Shown: positions 48,973-57,558, counted from the first letter of the stretch. The stretch is 64,000 nt of DNA from Hylemonella gracilis str. Niagara R (GCF_000600295.1 NZ_JEMG01000001.1:3005457-3069456); one strand, 5' to 3'. A program made the numbers and translations. Notes: generated by a model not told the origin, from the letters alone.

Positions 48973-50790
48973 ATGAGTGTCAATCACAACAACGAAGCAC
49001 AAAAAGCGGATGCGTCCAAGGCGGGCGCGACCAGCCACGCCCCGAGCAATTTCCTGCGCCAGATCATCGAAAACGACCTGAACGCCGGCACCTATGCCGC
49101 CCGCCGCTGGGCCGGCCAACCCGGGGACGCGGCCACGCAGCAGGCGGGCCAGCCCGACCCGGCCAAGATCCGCACCCGCTTCCCGCCCGAACCCAACGGC
49201 TACCTGCACGTGGGCCACGCCAAGAGCATCTGCCTGAACTTCGGCCTGGCGCGCGACTACGGCGGCATCTGCCACCTGCGCTACGACGACACCAACCCCG
49301 AGAAGGAAGACCAGGAGTACGTGGACAGCATCGCCGACGCCGTGCAATGGCTGGGCTTTGACTGGAACGCCGGTGGCGTCGAACACCGCTACTACGCCAG
49401 CAACTACTTCGACTTCATGTACCGCGCGGCCGAGCACCTGATCGAGACCGGCAAGGCCTACGTGGACGAACAAACGCCCGAGCAGATGCGCGCCAACCGC
49501 GGCGACTTCACCACGCCCGGCAAGGACAGCCCCTTCCGCACCCGCACGCCCGCCGAGAACCTGGCGCGCTTTCGCGAAATGCGCGACGGCAAGCTGCCCG
49601 ATGGCGCGGCCGTGCTGCGCGCCAAGATCGACATGGCCTCGCCCAACATCAACCTGCGCGACCCGGCCATCTACCGCATCAAGCACGCCGAGCACCACAA
49701 CACCGGCAACAGCTGGTGCATCTACCCCATGTACACCTTCGCGCACCCCATCGAGGACGCGCTGGAGAACATCACCCACAGCCTCTGCACGCTGGAATTC
49801 GAAGACCAGCGCCCCTTCTACGACTGGCTGCTGGACCGCTTGCGCGAGGGCGGCCTGATCAACAGCCCGCAGCCGCGCCAGTATGAATTCGCGCGGCTCA
49901 ACCTGACCTACGTCATCACCAGCAAGCGCAAGCTGGCGCAGCTGGTGAACGAAGGCCATGTGACTGGCTGGGACGACCCGCGCATGCCCACCATCGTCGG
50001 CCTGCGCCGCCGTGGTTACACGCCCGAGAGCATCCAGCTCTTCGCGGAACGCATCGGCGTGACCAAGGACTATTCCTGGATCGACTACGGCACGCTGGAT
50101 GCGTGCCTGCGCGAAGACCTGGACCCCAAGGCCGCGCGTGCCATGGTCGTGCTGGACCCGGTGAAGCTGGTGATCACGAACTGGGACCAAGTCATCGGAG
50201 CCGGTAAGTTGGATGACTGCCATGCACCCATCCACCCGCACCACCCCGAGCGCGGCCAGCGCCAGTTCACGTTCGGCAAGGAACTGTGGATCGAGCGCAG
50301 CGACTACGAAGAAACGCCGCCCAAGGGCTTCTTCCGTCTCTTCCCAGGCAACAAAGTGCGCCTGAAGTACGGCCATGTCATCGAGTGCAAGGGCGCCGTC
50401 AAGGACGCCAGCGGCAAGGTGACGGAAGTGCACGCCGAACTCATCCCCGACACCAAGAGCGGCACCCCGGGCGCCGACGCCATCAAGGTCAAGGGCGTCA
50501 TCACCTGGGTCGGCGTTAACGACGGCATCGCCGCCGAAGTGCGCCTCTACGACCGCCTGTTCACCGACCCCCAACCCGACGCGGGCGGCAAGGACTTCCT
50601 CGCCAGCCTCAACCCCGACAGCCTCAAGACCGTCACCGCCTACGTGGAGCCTTCACTGGCCAGCGCGAAGCCGGACGAGAAGTTCCAGTTTGAGCGGCAT
50701 GGGTACTTTGTGGCGGATCGGAAGGACCATGCGAAGGGTAAGCCTGTTTTCAACCGGGTCACCGGATTGAAGGATAGTTGGGGTAAGTAG
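48973..50790 (+). CDS. glnS: Glutaminyl-tRNA synthetase
   Basis: A 605-residue class I synthetase. The HIGH-type motif is PNGYLHVGHAKS (residues 74-85) and the KMSKS-type loop reads VITSKRKLAQ (about 315-324). RFPPEPNGYL and WCIYPMYTFAHPIEDA are GlnRS-typical, and the C-terminal anticodon-binding beta-barrels follow (about 350-600). A polar 30-residue N-terminal extension precedes the catalytic core. It charges tRNA-Gln in the cytoplasm. Its last 100 bases become richer in A/T toward the island that begins 43 bp downstream. Confidence 0.96.
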   Translation: MSVNHNNEAQKADASKAGATSHAPSNFLRQIIENDLNAGTYAARRWAGQPGDAATQQAGQPDPAKIRTRFPPEPNGYLHVGHAKSICLNFGLARDYGGICHLRYDDTNPEKEDQEYVDSIADAVQWLGFDWNAGGVEHRYYASNYFDFMYRAAEHLIETGKAYVDEQTPEQMRANRGDFTTPGKDSPFRTRTPAENLARFREMRDGKLPDGAAVLRAKIDMASPNINLRDPAIYRIKHAEHHNTGNSWCIYPMYTFAHPIEDALENITHSLCTLEFEDQRPFYDWLLDRLREGGLINSPQPRQYEFARLNLTYVITSKRKLAQLVNEGHVTGWDDPRMPTIVGLRRRGYTPESIQLFAERIGVTKDYSWIDYGTLDACLREDLDPKAARAMVVLDPVKLVITNWDQVIGAGKLDDCHAPIHPHHPERGQRQFTFGKELWIERSDYEETPPKGFFRLFPGNKVRLKYGHVIECKGAVKDASGKVTEVHAELIPDTKSGTPGADAIKVKGVITWVGVNDGIAAEVRLYDRLFTDPQPDAGGKDFLASLNPDSLKTVTAYVEPSLASAKPDEKFQFERHGYFVADRKDHAKGKPVFNRVTGLKDSWGK

Positions 50791-50832
50791 AGGATCGCAC
50801 ATAAGATTTGAGAACACAGAAGAGGGATACCC

Positions 50833-52941
50833 ATGGCACTGCAAATTCTTCCGAGGCAATCAGCGGCCAATGCGGAACCGGGTGTCAGAGAACTTCTCGA
50901 GCATCTCGAAGCAAATCAACAACAACTCGATCTAGGGGATGCACTTGCCTTCTACAACTTCCCACTATTTCGTGAGGAAGAACAACTCCTCGTCGCCAAG
51001 GTAGTCCTTATCTCCCCCATGCATGGCGTGGTCATGATTTCAACCTCAGAGGACTTACCAGCTGGGAACGAACATAGTCAAGAAATCCTTGACCAGCTAG
51101 AAGGTGCCTTTAGCCAAGTCTTCTCACGATTAGTTAAGTACCAGCGGCTAAGAAGTGCCCGTGCCCAACTCAGCTTCCCAATTGACGCGTTTTTGTGGAT
51201 CCCTGAAGCCCGAGACGAGGAAGGTGAGGAATCGGTACTAATCGGACCCGGGGCGCTCACCGACTACTTTCAGAAGAAGCGACTACTAGAGCCAATACTT
51301 GGGGAAGTATTCTCTGAGCTCGTCTCCGTATTAGACGGATCCAAGGCTCTTATTCGCCCCAAGGAGAGAAAGACCGCAGGCTTTGGACCTCAGTCAAAAG
51401 TGGCGCTAATCAACCAACTTGAAGAAGAGATCCGCCGTTTCGACCGAGATCAACGTCTCGCGTACATGACCGACGTGTTGGGCACTCAACGTATCAGAGG
51501 CCTAGCGGGATCAGGCAAGACAGTCGTATTGGCGATGAAAGCTGCGCTAACCGCGATTCGAGAGCCAGATGCAAGAATCGCAGTCACGTTCTATACAAAG
51601 AGTCTTTACCAGCATATTAAGCAACTCATAACTCGTTTCTATCGTCTCCACGAAGATCGCGATCCAGATTGGAATAGGCTCCAAGTTCTTCATGCGTGGG
51701 GTGGAGCAACTGCAAACGGTCTCTATTACACGGCTGCCAAAGCCTTTGGCCATCCGCCAATGACTTACTCCGCAGCTGCGGCACGCTCTCGATTGCAGCC
51801 ATTTGGTTTTGCATGTGCAGACTTGCTATCGAACCCTACTGTTGGGGGTCTTTTTGATTACGTTTTCGTCGACGAGGCCCAGGATTTTCCGCAAGAATTC
51901 ATGCGCTTAGCATTACGGCTGGCACGTGAAGAGCGTCTAGTTATTGCCTACGACGCGTTTCAAACCATCTTCGACGTCGATGCGCCAACTGCGGGTTCAC
52001 TCTTCGGAACAGATGCAGCAAATGAGCCAAGCGTTAACTTTGACGAAGACATCATTCTTCACAAGTGCTACAGAAATCCGCGAGAGGTCATTGTCTGCGC
52101 ACACGCAATAGGGTTCGGCATCTATGGCCCAAGAATCGTCCAAATGCTTGAATCAAAAGAGCACTGGGATGATCTTGGATACCACATCACCTCTGGTGAA
52201 TTGAAAAATGGAGAAATCGTTCGCGTTGATCGCCCTCAAGAGAACTCACCATCTTCTATCAGTCAACACCAAACCATCGAGCAAATTGTCACCGCAAATT
52301 GCTTTAACAATCTTTCCGAAGAAGCCGAATGGGTCGCTTCAAAGATCGCATCGGACATTCAGAATGAAGGTGTAGCACCAGAAGACATACTTGTGATCTG
52401 CGCAGACGATAGGAATGCGCAAGCCTACTTCACCGTTCTTTGTGCAGGGTTAGCTCAATATCAGATTGCGACCAACAACCTTCATGCAGACTCGTTTTCA
52501 ATTCGTGATTTTCAGTCGACCGGGAAAGTTACGCTATCCACAATCTATAAGGCAAAGGGCAATGAGGCCTACGTAGTTTTCATCATGGGAATTGACGCGT
52601 TATTCCATGACCCCACCCCGAAAAACAGAAACCGTGCTTTCACTGGAATGACACGAGCAAAGGGTTGGTTACGCGTTTCTGGGATGGGGCCGTCGGCAGA
52701 GAGTTTTTTGCGCGAGCTGAACCAAGCAAAAGCCAATTTCCCAAGCCTTGAATTCAGGTATCCACCACCAGACTACTTACTGGTCATGAAAAGGGACTTG
52801 GTGCAAGTCGAGCCAGAAGAGGTTGAAGAGGCGATTTCCCGACTGGCTGTAGATATGGAGCCTGAAGAGCTTGAACACCTGCTAGTTAAGAAGCTCCGAG
52901 AGGTGAGAGCAAAGAAGAAGCCGAGAAAGAAAGCCAGGTAA
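50833..52941 (+). CDS. SF1 UvrD/Rep-like helicase of a low-GC two-gene island
   Basis: A 702-residue protein with an unassigned N-terminal domain (residues 1-200, loosely NERD-like: PLFREEEQLLVAKVVLISPMHG but no E-x-K) and a superfamily 1 helicase core: Walker A GLAGSGKT (223-230), Walker B FVDEAQD (345-351), AYDAFQTIF (372-380), Arg motif KCYRNPREV (411-419), motif V TIYKAKGNEAYVVF (570-583), motif VI AFTGMTRAKGWL (602-613). The tail is Lys/Arg-rich. GC is far below neighbours (60-base samples 42% and 50% against 65% in glnS), which suggests transfer. It is followed after 6 bp by a DUF2290-like gene. A defence or DNA-repair role is inferred. Confidence 0.85.
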   Translation: MALQILPRQSAANAEPGVRELLEHLEANQQQLDLGDALAFYNFPLFREEEQLLVAKVVLISPMHGVVMISTSEDLPAGNEHSQEILDQLEGAFSQVFSRLVKYQRLRSARAQLSFPIDAFLWIPEARDEEGEESVLIGPGALTDYFQKKRLLEPILGEVFSELVSVLDGSKALIRPKERKTAGFGPQSKVALINQLEEEIRRFDRDQRLAYMTDVLGTQRIRGLAGSGKTVVLAMKAALTAIREPDARIAVTFYTKSLYQHIKQLITRFYRLHEDRDPDWNRLQVLHAWGGATANGLYYTAAKAFGHPPMTYSAAAARSRLQPFGFACADLLSNPTVGGLFDYVFVDEAQDFPQEFMRLALRLAREERLVIAYDAFQTIFDVDAPTAGSLFGTDAANEPSVNFDEDIILHKCYRNPREVIVCAHAIGFGIYGPRIVQMLESKEHWDDLGYHITSGELKNGEIVRVDRPQENSPSSISQHQTIEQIVTANCFNNLSEEAEWVASKIASDIQNEGVAPEDILVICADDRNAQAYFTVLCAGLAQYQIATNNLHADSFSIRDFQSTGKVTLSTIYKAKGNEAYVVFIMGIDALFHDPTPKNRNRAFTGMTRAKGWLRVSGMGPSAESFLRELNQAKANFPSLEFRYPPPDYLLVMKRDLVQVEPEEVEEAISRLAVDMEPEELEHLLVKKLREVRAKKKPRKKAR

Positions 52942-52947
52942 GCACCC

Positions 52948-53601
52948 GTGCAGACCTCGCTGCTACGCCCTTACTTTCGTTACGCCGGACTCCCCGTCGA
53001 GAAGTTCGCTGAACCGCATTTCGAACTGACACCCGAAATCGTCGTTCAACTGCGACAAATGGATTACTTTCACCAATGGAAGGCGTGCATAGAAAATGGT
53101 TGGCACCATGTGCTTCTTGAAGACTTATCCTTCTTCTCGTTTTCTAATCTTAATGAGCGACCTAGCTACAGCTATTCTCCTTGCCCTCTCGAAATCGAGT
53201 CGTTTAGGACTTTCCTTCTCCTCCGAGATTTAGAGCCTAGTCGGTCAAATCGCGATGCATACAAAGAGGAATATCAGTTAGCACTTGAGACTGCCTCCTT
53301 GAAAGAGCATTTGTCTCCTATCCGGTATGACGTCGACCCTCACGGATATGAACCGGCAACACACCCTGTTGCGCATATTCATATAGGTCTAAACAATCAA
53401 ATTCGGATCGGGACTAGGCGACTTATTACTCCCATTGCATTCGTCTTGTTTGTCATCAGACAATTTTTCCCGGATAACTGGCGAAACCTGCTTCAATATC
53501 AAGCGGAATTGAAGATTGAACGCAATATAAGGACAAAACTCTCGTTGATCGATCAACAATTTTGGTCACAAGAGGATGAACTGCAAATGTATCTTCAGTA
53601 A
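52948..53601 (+). CDS. DUF2290-like protein, partner of the helicase
   Basis: A 217-residue protein with a GTG start 6 bp after the helicase stop. The central-to-C-terminal part (HPVAHIHIGLNNQIRIGTRR, then LITPIAFVLFVIRQFFPDNW, residues 137-180) resembles what I remember of DUF2290, a family of unknown function; I am moderately sure. It has no signal peptide and one hydrophobic but probably buried stretch. Base composition is as low in GC as the helicase gene, so both probably arrived together. Function unknown; tight coupling points to a complex or a two-component effector pair. Confidence 0.65.
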   Translation: MQTSLLRPYFRYAGLPVEKFAEPHFELTPEIVVQLRQMDYFHQWKACIENGWHHVLLEDLSFFSFSNLNERPSYSYSPCPLEIESFRTFLLLRDLEPSRSNRDAYKEEYQLALETASLKEHLSPIRYDVDPHGYEPATHPVAHIHIGLNNQIRIGTRRLITPIAFVLFVIRQFFPDNWRNLLQYQAELKIERNIRTKLSLIDQQFWSQEDELQMYLQ

Positions 53602-53644
53602 TTCAGTAGCTCTTAGGCTGTCTTGACCGCCCGCAGCAAGAAAA

Positions 53645-53842
53645 ATGAGCACCTCGCCCACCAAGGTGGCCTTTCAAATCGAAAACCCGGCGCATAGATG
53701 CACACCCGAGCCGGGCCGCCTGCAAACGCCGAGATCGCCTGGACACGGACCTGCCCGGCAACCCCGAGGCCTTCAACCCTGCCGAATTCGAGCTGTTGCT
53801 GGCTGCGCTCTCGGCCTGCATGGTCAAGGGCAGCGAGCGCGT
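53645..53842 (+). pseudogene. Truncated, frameshifted copy of the OsmC-like gene
   Basis: From ATGAGC at 53645 the DNA aligns with the intact OsmC-like gene at 54344: an early 1-base insertion shifts the frame, small deletions and a 6-base insertion follow, and long identical blocks remain (for example ACCCCGAGGCCTTCAACCC-type and CTGCATGGTCAAGGGCA). Similarity stops at GAGCGCGT near 53842, where an IS3-type fragment begins. It is a dead duplicate missing the second half. Confidence 0.8.
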
Positions 53843-53860
53843 TGTATTGACCCATCGAAT

Positions 53861-54015
53861 TCTGCACAGGTCAGGCGGCTAAAGTACAAGCCTCAGCGGG
53901 GTCTTCATGCCCAGCGCCTAGTGAGGGCGCCAGTGGTTGTAAAAGCCGATCCAGCCCTGCCGCTCAACGACGTAATGGGCAAGTACAAGGCAAATGTCGG
54001 TCCATTGGCAAGAGC
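53861..54015 (-). mobile_element. Decayed IS3-family transposase C-terminus
   Basis: Reading the minus strand from about 54015, the frame gives VERQGWIGFYNHWRPH, a TAG stop, then ALGMKTP and, after another stop, PPDLCRI. Apart from the stops this is the characteristic end of IS3-type transposases (FYNHxRPHxALGMKTP). About 50 codons remain, with stops in frame, so it is a fossil. It abuts the truncated OsmC copy, and probably marks the insertion that cut it. Confidence 0.6.
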
Positions 54016-54082
54016 CCAGCTCCGGATTAGCTTGAGGCTGTTCACCATGCGCTAAGCTGATGCCCCACACAAGGGCCCCACC

Positions 54083-54331
54083 ATGAAACAACTCCGCGTC
54101 ACCATCCAGCTCGAACTCGCCGTCCCCGACGACTGGGAGATCGTGCCCACCTCGGAGGGCACGCAGGTGCTCAAGCTGCCGGACGGCCAGTACCTGGATC
54201 TGGCCGTGGAGCCGCTCTTTGCCAGCGACCCGGAAGACCTCTGGCGCAGCACCGAGGACGAGGATGTGCTGGACAACTTCCTGGAGATGGTGGAAAACGA
54301 GGACGTGCGCTATACCTTCGTGCAGCACTGA
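54083..54331 (+). CDS. Small hypothetical protein
   Basis: An 82-residue acidic cytoplasmic protein (MKQLRVTIQLELAVPDDWEI, ending VRYTFVQH) with no family I recognise. It precedes the OsmC-like gene by 12 bp on the same strand and shares typical high GC codon use, so it is probably real and co-transcribed. A beta-strand-rich N-terminal half and an acidic helix near residues 55-75 are likely. Confidence 0.6.
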   Translation: MKQLRVTIQLELAVPDDWEIVPTSEGTQVLKLPDGQYLDLAVEPLFASDPEDLWRSTEDEDVLDNFLEMVENEDVRYTFVQH

Positions 54332-54343
54332 AAGGCGCCGGTC

Positions 54344-54763
54344 ATGAGCGCGCCCGCCTCCAAGATGAGCTTCCACGTCGAAACCCGGCGCGTGGACGCC
54401 CACCTCAGCCGCGCCGTCTGCAAGAACGCTGAGATCGCGCTGGACACGGACCTGGCTGGCAACCCCGAGGCCTTCAACCCGGCCGAGCTGCTGCTGGCGG
54501 CGCTGACGGCCTGCATGGTCAAGGGCATCGAGCGCGTGGCGCCCATGCTGAAGTTCCAGCTGCGCGGCATAGAGGTGATCGTGGACGGCGTGCGCCAGGA
54601 CGTGCCGCCCAGGCTGGAGAGCATCCGTTACGAGATCATCGTGGACACGGATGAGAGCGACCAGCGCCTGGCCCTGCTGCACGAGAACGTGAAGAAGTAC
54701 GGCACGGTGTTCAATACCGTCGCCCCGGGCACGGACCTGGCGGGTACGCTGCGCCGCAAATAG
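54344..54763 (+). CDS. OsmC-family peroxidase-like protein
   Basis: A 139-residue OsmC/Ohr-fold protein. NPAELLLAALTACMVKGIE carries the conserved first Cys (C57), but the second motif, usually with a Cys after the Lys-Tyr, reads KYGTVFNTVAP (G120), so the resolving Cys is missing. Either it works with one Cys or it is not a classical hydroperoxidase. It belongs to the YhfA/redox-type small OsmC group. A broken duplicate lies 0.5 kb upstream at 53645. Confidence 0.85.
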   Translation: MSAPASKMSFHVETRRVDAHLSRAVCKNAEIALDTDLAGNPEAFNPAELLLAALTACMVKGIERVAPMLKFQLRGIEVIVDGVRQDVPPRLESIRYEIIVDTDESDQRLALLHENVKKYGTVFNTVAPGTDLAGTLRRK

Positions 54764-54825
54764 CCGGGGCCGCCGCGTGGCACGCGCCGCCGCCCCTTCC
54801 CCTCAACAACAATGGGAGCACAACC

Positions 54826-55872
54826 ATGATGAAACTGACCGCGGCCCTCTGCCTGAGCCTGGTCGCCACAATGAGCCAGGCCCAGGACGACAACAAGCCC
54901 GACTGCCGGCATCAGGTGGTGGACAAGAACATCGTGTCCCTCTGTCATCGACCGGCGGGCTTGTTCCAGCACTACCATTTCTCGCTGAGCCTGAACGATC
55001 AGCTCATCTTCGTGCTGGTGGACGATTACGTGGAGAAGGTCGAGCTGGAACACATCATTCCCGAAGGCCCAGCCCTGGAGTTCCCGCTGTCGAAGCAGCC
55101 TGGGTTGAAACGCGTCAAGATTACCGGCGGGTGCGTGCCCATCTCGGAACAGCAGACCGAGGTCGGCAGGAAATGCGATTTTTCCTGGGGCAAGCTGCAG
55201 GCGATCCGCAACGTGTGGTTTGATTTCCCGGACAAGGACGATCCCGTCTACCAGCAATGCATGACCGGCCAGGCCGCCGTGACCACCGGCAAGCAAGCGG
55301 ACAGCCTGCCCTTGCTGGAAGCTTGCATCAAGGGCTCGGCCAAGAACGATCAACAGCGTCGCCAGGCGCTCATCTACCGTGCCTGGGCCCATTACACGCT
55401 GGAAAACTTCCCGGCATCCCTGAAAGACCAGCAGGCTGCCTTTGCCATCTCCCCTGCCCAAGGCTATGGCGACCTCGTCAACATGGCCCTCTACCTCAGG
55501 GAGATGAAGCAGTATCAGGAGGCATTGACCACGCTGGCCCAGGCGGAAGTGTTCGACAAGCAGGCCCGTCGCATAAGCATGAGCACGCAATACCCCATCG
55601 GCTGGAATCTGCAGCTGATGGGCCGCAACGAAGAGGCCGTGAAAGTACTGACGGATGCAATACCGGCACAGCCCAATTTCCCCTTTACCTACTACCTGCG
55701 CGGATTGGCGCACGAGGGCCTGGCCAATCGGGAGGCGGCCAAGGCGGATTTTGAGAAGTTCAAGGAGTTGCTGGTCACCTTCCCGGGCATCGACATGAAC
55801 AGTCGGCTGGTACAAGCGGCGATCAAGAAACTGCAGGAATACGGCATCCCCGTCAACGACGCCAAGAACTGA
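54826..55872 (+). CDS. Secreted TPR-containing hypothetical protein
   Basis: A 348-residue protein with a signal peptide (residues 1-19, cleavage near SQAQ) and a Cys-containing domain of unknown type (DCRHQVVDKNIVSLC, GGCVPISEQQ). From about residue 170 there are tetratricopeptide-like repeats: RRQALIYRAWAHYTLENFPA, YGDLVNMALYLREMKQYQEA and FTYYLRGLAHEGLANREAAK. TPR parts mediate protein contacts, presumably in the periplasm. It follows the OsmC-like gene by 62 bp. No partner is obvious. Confidence 0.7.
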   Translation: MMKLTAALCLSLVATMSQAQDDNKPDCRHQVVDKNIVSLCHRPAGLFQHYHFSLSLNDQLIFVLVDDYVEKVELEHIIPEGPALEFPLSKQPGLKRVKITGGCVPISEQQTEVGRKCDFSWGKLQAIRNVWFDFPDKDDPVYQQCMTGQAAVTTGKQADSLPLLEACIKGSAKNDQQRRQALIYRAWAHYTLENFPASLKDQQAAFAISPAQGYGDLVNMALYLREMKQYQEALTTLAQAEVFDKQARRISMSTQYPIGWNLQLMGRNEEAVKVLTDAIPAQPNFPFTYYLRGLAHEGLANREAAKADFEKFKELLVTFPGIDMNSRLVQAAIKKLQEYGIPVNDAKN

Positions 55873-55891
55873 GCCGCATGCGGATCTTGCG

Positions 55892-56215
55892 ATGGGCCGC
55901 CCCCGCTACCACGTCTACGTCATCGAACTGTCCAAGGACGTGTTGCTGGAACCGCTCTTTCGCAAGAGCAACCCGGACTACGTGGAAGGCCAGCCCTGCG
56001 TCTACGTGGGCATGACGGGGCTGGACCCGGATGTGCGCTTCGACAAGCACAAGGCCGGCATCCAGGCCAACAGCTACGTGACGAAATACGGCCTGCGCCT
56101 GCTGCCCGACCTGTACGAGGGTTTCAACCCCATGCGCTACGAAGAAGCGCAGGCGCGTGAGGTGGAGATCGGCATCGACCTGCGATCGGCGGGTTTCGGG
56201 GTGTGGCAGGCCTGA
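55892..56215 (+). CDS. GIY-YIG-like small protein
   Basis: A 107-residue protein with GIY-YIG hallmarks: YHVYVIEL (residues 6-13) and CVYVGMTGLDPDVRF (36-50), in which R49 is the likely catalytic Arg; H53 and a Lys follow. The canonical C-terminal Glu cannot be placed with certainty, so nuclease activity is uncertain. Size fits the small stand-alone domain proteins of the YhbQ/UPF0213 sort. It starts 19 bp after the TPR gene. A short degenerate copy of its last 18 codons lies at 56838. Confidence 0.72.
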   Translation: MGRPRYHVYVIELSKDVLLEPLFRKSNPDYVEGQPCVYVGMTGLDPDVRFDKHKAGIQANSYVTKYGLRLLPDLYEGFNPMRYEEAQAREVEIGIDLRSAGFGVWQA

Positions 56216-56252
56216 TAGGCGCGAGGCATGAAAGCGCTGGCATCATGGCTGG

Positions 56253-56792
56253 ATGACACCGCACGACATCCTGGGTTTCTGGTTCGATGAACTGAGCCCC
56301 AAACAACATTTCAGCAAGGACACTGCGCTGGACGCGCGCATGCAGGCGCGCTTTGGCGCGCTGCTGGCAAGGGCTGCGACTGACGGCTTGCCCGACTGGC
56401 GCGCGGACGCGCCGGGGCGCCTGGCGGAAATCATCCTGCTGGACCAGTTCAGCCGCAACATCCACCGCGACACGCCCCGCGCCTACGCCCAGGATGCGCT
56501 GGCACTCAAGCTCGCGCGCGAGCTGGTGGCGCAGGGTGGGGACCACGCCCTGCCGATGGCACGGCGGGTATTTGCTTACATGCCCTACATGCACAGCGAA
56601 GACCTGGCGGCACACACCGAGGCGCTGCCGCTGTTCAGCCAGCCTGGGCTGGAAGAGAACCTGCGCTTTCTGCGCTTGCACACGGCCATCATCGAGCGCT
56701 TTGGGCGTTACCCCCACCGCAACGCCGTGCTGGGCCGGGTGTCCACGCCCGAGGAACTGGCGTTTCTGCAAGAACCCGGTTCATCCTTCTGA
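56253..56792 (+). CDS. DUF924 family protein
   Basis: A 179-residue helical protein with the DUF924 signature throughout: ILGFWFDELSPKQHFSKD at the start, IILLDQFSRNIHRDTPRAYA mid-protein, and FAYMPYMHSEDLAAHT near residue 107. Function unknown; family members are TPR-like in fold. It stands 37 bp after the GIY-YIG gene. Nothing unusual in it. Confidence 0.9.
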   Translation: MTPHDILGFWFDELSPKQHFSKDTALDARMQARFGALLARAATDGLPDWRADAPGRLAEIILLDQFSRNIHRDTPRAYAQDALALKLARELVAQGGDHALPMARRVFAYMPYMHSEDLAAHTEALPLFSQPGLEENLRFLRLHTAIIERFGRYPHRNAVLGRVSTPEELAFLQEPGSSF

Positions 56793-56837
56793 GTCGTGCA
56801 CACCACGACCCGCCCGGAGCCCTGCAGCACGCGGTGA

Positions 56838-56892
56838 CATCACGGAGATCAACAGAGACGCGCGCTCGGCAAGCTTCGGCGTGTGGCAAACC
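56838..56892 (+). pseudogene. Short degenerate copy of the GIY-YIG gene 3-prime end
   Basis: This stretch would encode EINRDARSASFGVWQ, compared with EIGIDLRSAGFGVWQ at the end of the gene finishing at 56215; the DNA matches at most positions over about 45 bases. No start or upstream domain is left. It seems a fossil duplicate, though the match is short. Confidence 0.45.
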
Positions 56893-56921
56893 GACAGCCC
56901 GCCACGAAACCGGAACGCGGG

Positions 56922-57353
56922 TCAGGCGTAGGTGTCCACCGTCGAGCCGACGGTGCTGGGCTGCGACACCACCGCGTCCGGCGTGTAGGTGCTCACCGCC
57001 TGCGGCAGAGGCGCGGCATCGGCCGGCACAGGCGTGCCATCGGCGGCGATCTGCGGAACGGCCCCGTCGTCTGGCGTCTGGGCCGACGCCGTGACGGCGT
57101 CCGACACCGCGCCCGCCGAGGCCACGGCCGAAGCCTTTTCCTTTTCCTCCGATTTGCGCACGACATCGTCTTCGATGATCTGGGTCTGCGCCAACAAGGG
57201 CTTGAGCAGATCTTCCTTCATCGACTCGGGGATGGAGGCGTCACGGCGGATGGCTTGCATCGAGGCTGCGACTTGCAGCATGCCGTTGAGTTGACTGGCT
57301 GCCTTAGTGGCGGGCTGGCTGGCGGGGGAGAACGAGACGGAGATGGCGGTCAT
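56922..57353 (-). CDS. Hypothetical protein
   Basis: A 143-residue protein from MTAISVSFSP, with no signal peptide, a helical middle (ESMKEDLLKPLLAQTQIIED) and a Lys/Glu-rich stretch (RKSEEKEKASAVAS), then an Ala/Pro/Thr-rich low-complexity tail ending STVGSTVDTYA. The terminal pattern (repeated Thr/Ser/Val, ending near Tyr-Ala) slightly recalls the YjfB-like protein at 61769, which ends GTRFNAYA. Family not recognised. Divergent from the diguanylate cyclase. Confidence 0.55.
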   Translation of the reverse strand: MTAISVSFSPASQPATKAASQLNGMLQVAASMQAIRRDASIPESMKEDLLKPLLAQTQIIEDDVVRKSEEKEKASAVASAGAVSDAVTASAQTPDDGAVPQIAADGTPVPADAAPLPQAVSTYTPDAVVSQPSTVGSTVDTYA

Positions 57354-57558
57354 GGAGGATGTTGTTCTTGCCTTGTCGATTGGTTTTCGGCAAATATGCA
57401 CCAAGCTTGAGCATGGTCCGGTGCATGGCCATGCCCGCGCGTGACGCCAAAAGGGCATCCCCCTGCATGTAGCGGCCCCATCGGTAGCGTACTGGAGCAG
57501 GCGTGGAAACAAGCTTGGATTAGACTGCCCCCGTCGCCGCTCCCTCGCACCACCGGGC

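Noticed and set aside
48943..50574. A 543-codon open frame on the minus strand opposite glnS
   Set aside because: Antisense shadow of glnS with Val/Gly/Ala/His bias and no motifs.
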